This document shows, piece after piece, positions 1 through 12,300 of a stretch of DNA of 64,000 nucleotides. The first letter of the stretch is position 1. Each line of letters starts with the position of its first letter. Made by a program: the position numbers and the translations under genes. The DNA comes from Euptelea pleiosperma (taxonomy: Eukaryota; Streptophyta; Magnoliopsida; Ranunculales; Eupteleaceae), in contig CM068546.1 in assembly GCA_035048495.1 (NCBI GenBank), positions 35,172,674 to 35,236,673 of the forward strand. The letters run 5' to 3'. The notes beneath the pieces were generated by a model. The model worked only from the letters and a program-made list of their open reading frames with translations, made no database searches and had not been told where the DNA came from.

Positions 1-1184
1 TCTAAGAGTGTCCCACCTTGCTGATATTGAGCCGTGTCATCGACCTTGATAACACCCTCATCAAAGTTTTACTCCACCTACATCCATCCCTAGGGGGGGG
101 GTCTTGAAATTTACTAGACACTATTTAAACATGTTCTATGGTAGGTTCTAGAACTTTGTTCGATCTGCATGTAGTGACAGCTCTCAATACTTTGCCTTGC
201 AGCCCTCAATGGTGAACCATGTAAACTTTTGTGCAATGGTCTTCTTGTTTTTCTCTAGAACCTCGTCGATCCCTGTTAGCGCGCAAATAAGAACTACCAA
301 ATCTGAAAACCATATCCTCAAAGAATGTGCCTCTTAGTTCAGTAAAAATGATACTCCAACTAACGATTGACCTACATATATATGAGTTCCAAACCCTTTT
401 GAAGTGACGGAATTTTAGAAGCAGTGATCATGCGGCAATTATTACCCCGTACCTAAACCATGGGTATATTTGGCGCGCAATCATTGGCGGCATGATCGCC
501 GCTTCAAAAGATCCTGGAGCTTCAAAAATTTCTCCCTGTAATGGCTCAACAATGGGGTTACCTTCTTCCCATTGTCAAGCCAATACATAATTATTTCACG
601 AAGAAGACTTGTCTCCCAAAATTTTGTCCCTGTCTACTAATTTCTTTGGTCCAAATCTAATCGGATAGGAGCGCCTGCCCAACTTTTGTTCCTTCCGCTT
701 TGGTGGGTAAGCTAAGATCAAACCCATGACCTCATGATTGAAACACATGGGCCATGGCCCAATATACCAAAATACCATTATTCAAAATAATTAAAAATAA
801 TTTCTTATGTAAAGCTTAATTCGGAAGTTGACAAAACTACCAAGCCCGAGGTTCAATCAGATACAAGTCAAATTCTGGCCTGGACATGCTCGTGGGTAGA
901 GCATATTAGGCTTGTCACAGGCCCGGGACTAGGTTAATAGTTTGTGAGATGGGCTTGGGCATACCTATTAGGACAAAAAAAAGAATTTCAGGCCTAGGCT
1001 AACAGTTACACTACTGCACTAAAATGTATGATCCTTTTTTGAACGGACCCTATTGTGGAACAATCAAAAATTTTTATTCATGCTCAAGCATGAATGCAAC
1101 TGTATCTGTAAGCGGCGCAGAGCAAGATGGACGAGAAAATCCGTGAGAAGGAGAAACAGAGGGAGGAAGTGATGATGGACGACT
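1..1184. other. Intergenic, no gene seen
   Basis: No convincing coding region. Around 830-1010 there is a stretch rich in GGCCCGGG-type words, like the edges of degraded hAT-like elements elsewhere in the window. Confidence 0.5.
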
Positions 1185-1314
1185 GTGTGGGACACGTGGT
1201 ACACTCTTAGACACAACTGACCGTATGGATGTTTGGCCCATCTCTAGGTACCTACATACCAAAATTCAACCTAATTAGTGATTTCTAACCTATAGGTTGG
1301 TTTCAAGACTGTGG
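1185..1314. repeat. FB-1 foldback element, left half only
   Basis: Carries the FB-1 arm: ACTGACCGTATGGATGTTTG, then the calls for TAGGT..CCTACATACC and ATTAGTGATTTCTAACC. The matching right arm is missing; a LINE 3' end begins where the loop should be. Confidence 0.7.
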
Positions 1315-1592
1315 TGGAGATCAAAGCACTAGTGTACTTCTGGATCAAGTTGCATGGGGAAGGAAAATACATATTCTTTGAAGATTTAGTATTTAAATGG
1401 GCTGATTTGGTCAGTTGATAGAGAGAGTTTAGAGGTGGGAAGTGGCGGGTGTTTTGGTTTGTTTTCTTTTATTATTGTATTTTATTTGCTTTGTATATTT
1501 TAGCTTTTGGTGGGCCACCTTACCCTCCAAGGCTCTTTTAATAAAATTGTTATACTTATCAAAAAAAGAAAAGAATAAAAAAAAAAAAGAAT
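1315..1592 (+). mobile_element. 5'-truncated L1-type LINE, 3' end only
   Basis: Translates to KALVYFWIKLHGEGKYIFFE and DLVFKWADLV before a stop, the usual C-terminal end of plant LINE ORF2. It then runs through a 3' UTR ending TTTTAATAAAATTG..TTATCAAAAAAAG and an A-rich tail. The tail matches the LINE copy at 26655-27251. It interrupts the FB-1 copy to its left. Confidence 0.7.
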
Positions 1593-1734
1593 CGTACACT
1601 ACTGTATTATATCGATTCCAGGCTTTGGAAGGCGCAGAACTGCAACCATTCTTTTAACCGTTATTTTTTCGTGTCAACAATCAATCTTATCCCTTCGATC
1701 ATGAAATTTACCTTTTGGATGTAATTTTCATGGT

Positions 1735-2062
1735 TTAAAAACGGCCACTATAACGAAACTAACGGCCATTACGTTATGTACTCTTTTAATGCTTAGAAAA
1801 TAAAGGTCGTTATTTTCTGTTATTTTTTTGTTATAACAATAATGATGACCGTAATTTTTTGAAAAAAATTGTTAAAAAAAGTCCGTTATTTATTTTTATT
1901 TAAATTTTAAAATTTGAAATTCAAAATTTTAATTTTAGTGACTTTTTTTCCGTTATTTTCCCATTTTTTTTTCGTTTTTGCCCCTATGCGTTGCAATCTC
2001 TTATAACAGAAAAATAGTAACGCTCCTAGTCTGTTATACCGTTATAACGGCCCCTTCTAAAC
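1735..2062. repeat. NG-1 element (AACGG-type MITE), copy 1
   Basis: Begins near GGTTTAAAAACGGCC and ends CCGTTATAACGGCCCC. The interior is built of CCGTTATT/AATAACGG words. No coding capacity. Same plan as the copies at 15178, 21350, 27252 and 40455. Confidence 0.65.
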
Positions 2063-2309
2063 CTTTGTAACCCCAAGACTTCGATAGGTTGGTCGGGCCG
2101 CAGTGATAGGTGACCAACCCATTAGAATCACATGACTGACCATCCACCACAACTGTTTGATTTGGGGTTTGGGTTTTATCCCAAATCCATATTGGGGGGT
2201 GATTTTAAAACATAAGGGTTCTAGGTACAAAACACAAACCCAATGACCAACCAAAGAAAAGAAAGGAAAATTCAACAAAATCGGCAGTCTTTCGTCTAGT
2301 TGAATCTAA

Positions 2310-3010
2310 AGGTGGCAATTTGTCTCGTCGGACAGGGCCATGTTGAAATTTTGAAGCTCAAGCCCAGCCCACAACCCAATCCTAAGTCGGGCTTCGGGTT
2401 GGGCCTTTATTTAAAAAAAAGTTGAAAATAAATTATTGAAACAGTTTTTTTTTTATTACAAAAAAAGGAACAGTTTTTTTTTAAGGGAGGGCTTTAAAAT
2501 TCAAATTTTTAGGAGGGGGGTTATTTTAAAACTCAAATTTTAGGGGGAGGTATTTAAAATTCAAGGGCTTTACGGGGCATGGGCTTGATCAGCCCACAAA
2601 TCCCTTTCCCCAGACCGGGCTCAGTTGTGGGCTCAAATCCCAAGCCTATGCCGGGCCTGGACTGTAGGGGTGTCAACGGGTTGGATCCTAAGGTGGGCAG
2701 AACCAGAACAATCGGTTCCGATTCTTATCGGTTTGGTTCCTTAACGGTTCCGGTTCTCAAAGTGATGGATCCGGATCCGGAACCGACAATCTTTTTAATC
2801 GGTTCCCAAAAATGTGGAACCGGAACCGGTGTTTTCGGTTCCGGTTCCGATTCGGGTTCCGGTTAAATGGGTAAAATTGACACCCCTAGCCTGGAGGCTT
2901 CACGGGCTGGGGTTGGGCCGAGTCAACTATCGGGCCAGGCCGGGCCGGGCCGAAGCACAAAATAAAGGGGTATCACTAATTACTTTCAAATTTCAAGGGG
3001 GTGTTACTAA
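2310..3010. repeat. GGCC-rich degraded hAT-like element with nested MITE
   Basis: Flanks rich in GGGCTTGGGCC/GGCCCAGCCC words surround the better-defined element at 2665-2888. An open frame across it (2579-2866) is a by-product of GGTTCCGGTTCC repetition and not a gene. Confidence 0.4.
2665..2888. mobile_element. hAT-type MITE with TAGGGGTGTCAA termini, copy 1 (224 bp)
   Basis: Termini are TAGGGGTGTCAACGGG and GTAAAATTGACACCCCTA, and the interior is GGTTCCGGTTCC repeats. It closely matches the element at 62195-62604 but is shorter. The 8-bp target duplication here is blurred (GCCTGGAC beside GCCTGGAG). Confidence 0.7.
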
Positions 3011-3061
3011 AATACCCTATTTTTTTTGTGAAGTTATAACGTTTTTCTAGAACAAGGTTGG

Positions 3062-3307
3062 TATAAATAAAAAATCATAATTAACGTCTGAAAGACTAGG
3101 ACCATGTAAATCGAAGGCCCGCCAGAAATCGTGTTGCGCACAACGGTTCCCTCCCTTCCCCGAGAAGGAAGCTTTTGAAGAACTATGTAGTCTCAGCTCT
3201 CAAACTCATAACCTCAAGACCCCCCCATTTTTCCTTCTTAATCCCTCCCTGCAATCACTCTCTCTTCAATCTCTCTCTCTCCTTCTCCCTCTCTTTCCTT
3301 CACAGAA
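3062..3307 (+). promoter_or_regulatory. PARP2 upstream region and pyrimidine-rich 5' leader
   Basis: A TATAAATA stretch at 3062-3069 lies 240 bp before the start codon, and a CT-rich leader (about 3255-3300) precedes the ATG. The TATA assignment is a guess; the CT-rich leader is typical of plant 5' UTRs. An in-frame stop is not needed to choose the ATG, because the first SAP motif starts directly at [11 protein letters not shown]. Confidence 0.35.
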
Positions 3308-6300
3308 ATGGCAAACAAGCTCAAAGTAGACGAGCTCCGAACCCAGCTCGCCCAACGTGGGCTCGACACCTCCGGTACCAAGCCCACTCTGGTAAGCTCA
3401 TCTCTCTCTCTCTCTCTCATTCGACCTCGAATTTTCAGAGCCTATTAATTCTAATGTTCTTACAGGTTCGGAGACTAGAATCAGCTTTTCTCAAGGAAAA
3501 TAAAGGTAACTCATCAACGGATGCGACTGATGCTTCAGCTGGTAAGAAGAGACCGAGGGAATCCGAAAATGGGGATTCAAATGAGCCCGAGAAGGTCAAA
3601 GCCGTTGAGAGGCTTCGTGATATGGGTATTCGCCAATTACGCGAACAAGCCACCCTTCGCGGAATTTCGGCCAGTGGGTCGAAGAAAGAACTCTTAGAGA
3701 GGCTCTGTGTTGATTCACAGAATGATCCCGAAGAGATTCCCGAAGGTACCATTTGGATTCTATTCGAAGTTGTAGTCTCAAAATCCCAAAAAAATGAGTT
3801 AATTTGTTTAATTGTTAGAGAAATGTCTGGTTCTTTAGATTAATGTAAGATTCATTATTATTATTATTAAGCTTTGGCAGATAAAGAAGAAGTGGGTGGG
3901 GGCATAAAGGAGAAATTGGTTACGGCTACCAAGAAAGGCGGCGCCGTCTTGGATCAATGGCTCCCGGAACACATAAAGGCACAGTACCATGTCTTCAAGC
4001 ACGTAAGTAAATTAGTTATGTTTTATCATCAGAACTAATTGGTATGTTCTTTAATGGGGTTGATGGAACTTATCGTTTTCGCAGTTCCAGTATTTTGCTA
4101 GTGAGAGAACTATTTATTTACATTATATATCATCATAAACTGGTGGGACTTTTATATTATTTAGACATTGCTTACCTAATTGTGGCTTCAGTTTGACTTT
4201 TCTTTTCCCTTGCAGGGAGACGGAATCTATGATGCAATGTTGAATCAGACAAATGTTGGTGAAAATAATAACAAATTTTACGTGATTCAAGTTCTAGGTC
4301 TATTCTTCATTCCAACCATTTTGTTTACATGATTTTAGATATTTTCTTTTAAAAGTTCAAGTTTATCAGGCTGTTACATTGCTGTGTGTGATCAAATCCG
4401 TTAGAAATTGGTTAATTTCTTGCACGGATTCTGAAAATTATGTTCAATATGGAAGCTTAGAGGCGCGTAAAATTACGCTTCTTGAAGATAGTCAAAGCCT
4501 CCACATGTGCTAGGGGTCTGGCCATGCTATCCCTGGATTCAACTAAGCTTTCACTCGGTCCAGGTCTCTCAATGTGCTTGCACTACACGGCAGAAAAATT
4601 GTACTAAATCTCCAATCTAGATGCTGAGAAGACAGTTTAAAACATGGAAAATTCCTGCAAGCACATGTTGTTCGATCTTTTAGGATATTGATGAGTTTAT
4701 GTAACTCAGGTTTATCCAAGCAACTTAGTTATAAAGAGCTTAGTTAGTACCAACCTTCAAAGTTCTTAATAGGGCTAAAAATATCCAAAATAAACACACA
4801 GTGTCCTGTCGAAAAATAAGAAAAGAAGAAGAGAGGAGGGGTGAAGATAGAATCACAGCCTTTGTACAAAAGAGTTATGGCAGTCTATCTTATTCTTTGA
4901 TAGCCTATGAATCCTCTCTCTTGGACATGGGCTGTCTCTGACAGCTGGATTAGTTGAGCCTCTGGGATTCAGATGATCAATAGAACTATTTTGACTCCCA
5001 ATGTTGCACCAGAACAACGTGCAAGTGTAAAGTACGCCTCAAGTGTTGTTTGTACCCAAGGATGCATGTTTATGTCCGTGTCTGGTGCATAGCACCTTAC
5101 CATACTGAGTCAATTTGGGACTGAACATGTTTGAAGCAGGAGTAGAAAGAGAGATTTATAACCTCATTCCATCTCCTTCTAGTCGTGGTTGGACCAAACA
5201 AAAAGAAAGATAAAATGCTTTTGGAAAAAACTTTACCAAAACCAAGTTATAGTGTGAACATTTTAGAAGAAGATTTTATTTTAAACAAAGGGTTCTGGGT
5301 ACAAAACTCAAACTTAATAACCCACCCAAAAAAAAAAAATTCAACAAAATCGACGGTCTCACGCTTTGTTGAATTCCACACTCGTGGTTTCTATACTCAC
5401 TGTGTGGAAAACATTTATGAAACAATCAATGTCTTGTTTGCTGCATTATAACTTACATGTGCTATTTCAAAACTAACTGCAGAATCTGATGATGGTGGCA
5501 CATTCATGGTTTACAATAGATGGGGTAGAGTTGGTATAAAAGGTCAGGACAAGTTGCATGGCCCTTACACCTCACAAGACAGTGCAATTCAGGAGTTTGA
5601 GCTGAAGTTCTATGCTAAGACCAAAAATGAGTGGTCTGATCGCAAAAAGTTCGTTTTTTACCCAAGGAGCTATTCTTGGTTGGAAATGGACTACAGCGAA
5701 ACAGAAAAAGAATCAGTTGTGAGTTGGTCTTATGCAATTCACTTTTGTGGTTATTTTTTTGCCTTGATTTGTCCTCCATTATTTTTTCCCCAACTTGGAC
5801 ACAAAGAAACTCTATTTCTTCTGAGATTCCAAAAATCATTATCAGGTTCCAGAAAAGCTAAATGACACTGTCATGGGAGTTCAAGCTCGGGAGACACAAC
5901 TCGAACCCCGCATTGCGAAGTTCATCTCTCTTATTTGCAATATCAGCATGATGAAGCAGCAAATGTTGGAAATAGGTTGGTGGTTCTGCCCATTTACTTT
6001 CTACATGATATTAGGGATTAAATTCATGAATAGTGAAGAATCAACTGAAGCTTTATTCCATTTAGGAAATGGTATAGTTGGCTATTGGCCGCTTAGAAGG
6101 TAAACTTTCTATGAACCTGGACCGTCCACTTGATGGGACAGCCCCTAAGTCACACCAATTGGTTTATTCTATCATCTGATTCTTTTTGGGCACCGTTACC
6201 CACTACTTTAATGACTTTCCCAATCAAGTGATCTATGAATCTGACAGACGTGATTTTTGCACAATGGTCCATGCAAGAGATGGCTCATTAGTTAGAATTG

Positions 6301-9300
6301 ACGGGCATGTACTGATTGGATGAATTATAGCCAACTATACCATTTATTAAATTTTATATTATTCTCACCTGCTCTTCTCCCATTATGGATGTTTGGATAC
6401 AGACTTCGGATAGCTGATGTTAGACTAACTTCCTTTGGCAATGAAATACCAAACATTTTCATAATTAGATGGCAACTGCTACCACATTTCTTTTGGAAGT
6501 TCCAGTAACTAAAATATTGAATTTTGTTTTACGTGTTGTGCTTTTCCAAATTATTAATCTGTGTTTTGAGATTGTTAGCATTATATTCCACTTAGAAAGT
6601 GGTCATTTTTATTAAACTTGACTTTCATTTACTATACGATACTGTTGGTAATCTTATCATTTTGTTGACTTGATTTGTCTTTTTCTTTTTAGGATACAAT
6701 GCTGAAAAATTGCCCCTTGGTAAACTAAGCAAATCTACAATTTTGAAGGTAAGATTTTGAGTTAATGCATATAAATTTTGGTTTTTGATGATAGGGATAC
6801 TGTGTAAAGTCGGATTTGTCTGCTTTGAGTATAAAAGTGAAAGCAAGGAATAGAGTAACTTCATTAGTCTGAATTAACAGAATTTGTCATCTGAAAGATG
6901 ATACACAATCCAAACAACTTTGCAACTATTCACAATAATAAAATGAAGCAAAGGACTCCTGTTATGACCTTCTAGGAAAGAATTAAGAATAAACCAAAAT
7001 GGAAATCTCATTTTATGGTGATTAGATTCAGTTGCTGGATCAGTAAGGAAACTGTATATTGTGCAGTAGAATACTTTTGTTTTCAGGGTACAAGGTTCTT
7101 TGTATTTTGGTTTTAATCATCTTCACTATACAAACGTTGGATTATTACATGGAAGAGAGTGGAAATGGGTGACCTTAGGTAGCAATGGATTTGGGTATTG
7201 GGAGTTTAGATAGAATGATTTTGTCAGATTCATAGTTACTGAAATTATCAAATGACGGTTTTCTTGCTTTGGAATCTCAGAAGTCAGAATTGCAAGGTGC
7301 TACATACCCTTACGTCTGATCTTAGAATTGATTTCTTACTCTTCTCCCTCTTTTTGCTGGTTCTTGTAACTAAACTTTGGAAGTATATATCTACTGCCAG
7401 CTGGAACTCGTATCAGTCATGGTTTTAGGTCTCAGTCTCTGGACTATCAATGGCTCAGACCGAGTTTACTTGGGCGAGTCAACTTCGTCTCGGGATTGTC
7501 TCTGCTGAGACAATAAGAAGAAACAAAGTAGAAAATTTAAGTAGAAGAAGGACCGATTCAGAAAAGGGTCATGATTTGGTCCTGGCAGAGACCAAGTTAA
7601 CTCAGGCGGAGAATTAAACTCATGATATGGGTTGATGAGCTCCTAAAAAATTAAACCTTTATTTCTTTGCGGCTGTGCGTGTTGAGCATTTCAGAATATG
7701 CCTTTTGGATTTATTGAGGAAGTGGCGGACAAATTCCCTAAGAAATGGTTAGTACAGGATTTAAAACGAATCTGCACCTTGACAGTGGTTGAAGTGTTCC
7801 CTTAGATGTGGCATCTTCTGCGTGGATGATGGCATGTCCTGCTCTTCTGGTCTCATGAGACAATATTTTGTGCTTTCCCATATCTGGCAACGCTATACTG
7901 CAGTTGCAATCTGGAATTAAGGCCATTTCACAGTTGAACTGATTAGTTCGATCCACTTTTCAAGGATGAGTCTTCCTTACCAACCTCTATGAACCATGGC
8001 CGTTTTCTGTCAACTTCCTATTCATGGTAAAATTGTAAGGGAAAAACACTTCTTCCTTCACCCCTAGAACAAACAACGAGGAATTTTTATCATATCCAGT
8101 GGACCACTATGGAATTTCTTCAGTATTTTATCCAAGAGTTGATGCCTTTATGTTTTTTCAGTATCGATAAGAGAGTCATGATTTTCACTTATCAAAAAAA
8201 AAAAGAGAGTCATGATTTTTCCCTGCTTTAGTTTCAGAACATGAGTAGATCAAATAAAAGTAGAAACTGAAAATTTGATCATTATTCATTATTGCTGCTA
8301 TTTTGAATACCATGTTTGTTACTACTCACTATATAAAAGATGCCTCATCTCCTCATTCTTCCACTATTTCATTTAACTCATCTCTGTTTGAATATATTCA
8401 GGGCTATGATGTCTTGAAGAGAATTGCTGATGTGATTGGTCAATCTGATAGGAAAAAACTTGAGCAATTAACCGGGTAAGCATTCGTTTTCTTACATTGG
8501 AGTTCTTGTAATTGCTTGATTGGATCCACACATTATATGCATTTATTTCAAAATAGTTTTTTTTTTGAGAAAATTTATTTCAAAATAGTTGAACTGATCA
8601 TCGTGCAGATGCATTTATAAATGCTTGTTATGCTTTTCATATTAAATTTTGTAATTTCATCATCACTAACTTGAACAAACTCCATTTATAAGTTGTCCTT
8701 TACTTGTTTCCCACCTTCGATATTTTTCTTATTTTGATGGTTTCATGGCAGAGAATTCTATACTGTTATCCCTCATGACTTCGGTTTTAAAAAGATGCGT
8801 AAGTCTCTCTCTCTCTCTTACATACAACGCACGCACACACACAATATGCTTAGTTGCATTCCTTTATATTTGTAAGTTTTTCCTCCCTTGTAATTGTCTC
8901 TTTAGTTAAGGGAATTTAAGTTATTGCCCTTTTTATCTGCTGTAAGATGTATTTCTGATAGGATGAAATATCACTCTTTTCTCCCCAAATTTAACAAGTT
9001 CTTTGTGATGGTCTTATGGAACTGTTCTGGCAGAGGGTTTTCAAAATATAGAGTGTTGCTCAGTTGTTCATATGGTAGTATGTCTCCATACGTGATTTGT
9101 GAAGACATTGCAGCTAATTAATATGGAAATATGAATAATGGCAGGTGAGTTTGTCATTGACACTCCTTACAAATTGAAATGCAAGTTGGAAATGGTAAGT
9201 CTTTTTAGTCTTTTCTTTTGATTTTTAATACATTGATTTTTCTTTTTATGCTTTCTTCTTGGGGGCTTGTCATGAAGTTTGTTTTCCTTCCCTTTTTGGT

Positions 9301-12300
9301 TTATTGAGTCCTTTCATGCTTTTCTATCTTGTCTTCATATCACAGCTTAGTATTTATGTTCATTAAGCAGTAGTTTGGGTAACGTTTTCGTGGAAACATG
9401 TGATTTTGTTTTCTTCTTGGATGTTTGGTTCTTTACAGATCCAGTCTTGAGGGTGAGTATCTGATAGATTAAACTGTTGTACTGCTGTTGGATCTGTTTG
9501 CTTCTTCACAACTATGTTTTCTTTCTTTTAGTTAATTCCCTTCTTTTTGAGGAATAAGATTTGGGGTTTGGCAATACCGCTACCTTCACAGTGATGTTTC
9601 TTTCTTCTTATACACATATTAACTTCTTGGGAGGATAAAAAAATTCTATATATTTGAATCCATTCATATTCCTCACATGTAGGTAAAATATTTTAAAATG
9701 TCGTTTTCATTGGCGGTGCTTTGGTGGCAGCATGCTTATGGTTTTGGTGTGATATTGTGTCCATGAACTTCATTAGATTATCATATTGCACATTTATTTG
9801 CATAATGCATGATGACCTATTCACAACTTCATGATTATTCATTATGATCAGTGTAGTAATATTTTAGTAATTTTCTTGTATATACTCTCCACCATCCATG
9901 TTTTAATGTGACCTATTTTAGTTACTGAGATAATGCACATTCCTGCTCATTGAAGGTTGAAGCCCTAGGTGAAATTGAGGTTGCAACTAAGTTGTTAAAG
10001 GATGACATTGAGATGCAGGTATGCTTTCTTTTTGCTATTCTCCTCGATAATTAGACTGGCTGTGATATTCATTGACCATTGGGCATGGCAATATGACGTG
10101 TTCTTCTCATCTATATTTATTTTCAAAAGTCTTGGTTGCAAGGATTAAAATCTCAGTCTAATAGGTGCAACCTATGTAACTATGGCATGTCACTTTTAGG
10201 GTTTGCCATGTCGACATGTATTGACATGGATATATGCGTGTCAATATCCATGTCAACACTTCCCAACACACTGTCATTTATAACGGTTACACCCTTTATT
10301 TTAATAATTTTTTTCATAAAAAAACTGATTTCTAAAAGTGGGTTAGTGTGTTCCATCCTCCATACACTATGTATGAAGTTGTTATAAACAACTACAGTTT
10401 AATAGTGTTCCTTCTTATAAATCTACATATATCTATTACGATTATGGTGTAGGAAACTTTTTTACTTTTCATATATTTCTTTTTTTGTTAAAAAATCCTT
10501 ATGGTTTAAATATAACTAAATATGATATTATGGATGTGTGTGTTTTGGCTTCTCAAAGGTGTCGTGTTACCTCTCGTATCTGTGTTGGACGCTGACACAC
10601 GTGCCCTTGTCATTGTTAACATAGGATGCAACTCACAAATTGGTTGGCTCATTTGATAAATGAAGTTAAATATTCAGATGCCCTGGAGGTTTTGGCTAAA
10701 TCATGAAGCCGTCAAGAGTATCAGGGTCCATGATGTATTGCTTCAGTCCCACTCTTGTTGGATGAGTCACATTTTCACTGTTTGCATCGGGGGAAAGGGA
10801 ATTTTGCATTTTTGGACATCCAAAATCGAGATTGAGTCAATGACTAATTTATGCCTCATTCTATGGGTCAAAGACTCAAAGGCATGATTTTAAGCCTTGG
10901 CTGAGACTGAGTTGATTCAGTCGATTCATCTCGGTCTTGAAAGGGAGTGGGCCATGATGCAGCTGTGAATCACAATTCACATTGAATCAGGCTTGTCTTC
11001 GGTTGACTTGGTATGTCTCGTTTGTATCGCTTGAGCTGGCTCGATTGTATTAGAATGGGTTGGACTTGTCCTGGATTGACTCAAATGACTTATTTGTGTC
11101 TCATCGCTTGGGCAGAAATAGCACCAAAAACTTGATACAAATGCTTTATTTGCTCCTTTGTGACTCGGGTTTGGATCATCCGAAGTAAACTCAGTCTCGG
11201 CTGGACCCAAGACCGAGACTTTGAACCATGCTCAAAGGATATATCAGATAGTTTGAATTATGCTTGGGACTGAAATATGTATGTATGATCTATGCTTGTG
11301 TTCCCACAGATTAATTGTTTTAAGTTATATAATATCCATGACTTTATTTTATTTATTTTCAAATTTTACTTTTTAGAAATAGCAAAAGAAAATCTCACCC
11401 ACTTGCTCATATTGTATTGTACTAGACTTGTGAGTCAACTAAACTTTTGGTGAAGTCAAGTTGAAACCCAATACCGAGTTTAATCCTTTCTTGATCAAAT
11501 TTTTTTACCTTGCATAAGGTTAGAGCTAGGTGTAGCACCACTACCCATAGGATGTCCAACATTATGTCATGCTTTCTCATTTGAGTTGCTTGTGCACCAA
11601 ATCTGCACTTTCCTTCTAATTTCATTTTACAACTTTGTTTATTGTAGGAAGATCCTTTGTATTCTCATTACCAACACCTTCATTGTGAACTGACACCACT
11701 TGAAGTTGATTCCGATGAATTCTCTATGGTAATTCAATTTTTTTTTATTATACAATCTCACTAAATTTGGATTCAAGTGTTAGACCCTATGATTTTTATC
11801 TCTGATTTAACGATGACTGTAAAAGGCAAAAAAAAAAAAAAAAGATTACAAAAAAAAATGATCACCTTCAGCTTTAAATTGTTTTAATACCTAATCTGTC
11901 TTTATCACTTATTTGTATTTCTTATTTTCTTGTGGCCAGATAGAGAGGTATACACAGAACACTCATGCAAAAACACATTCAACCTATACGGTTGATATTG
12001 TACATATATTTAGGGTTTCTAGGCAAGGTGAAAGTGAACAGTTCAGAAAGGTGAATAATATCTTACTCATGAGATGCTTCTATCACCATGAGAGATTTCT
12101 TTCTTTTACCCTTAAATAGTTTCACATTATTTCAACAGTTTGTTTCTGGATTGCCATTGGCTAACTTTATGAGCATGATGTAATGTTCTCGTGCTTTCTG
12201 TGCAGTTCTCTAGTACAAAAAACAGAATGCTTTTGTGGCACGGTTCTCGACTCACAAATTGGACTGGCATTCTAGCACAAGGTCATGCTTAGCCTATAAC

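Noticed and set aside
2579..2866. Gly/Ser-rich protein gene
   Set aside because: The frame is produced by GGTTCCGGTTCC repeats of a hAT-type MITE that recurs at 62195.
3175..3843. A 222-codon open frame covering the PARP2 start region
   Set aside because: It joins leader, intron 1, exon 2 and intron 2 sequence; the SAP-coding ATG is in another frame at 3308.
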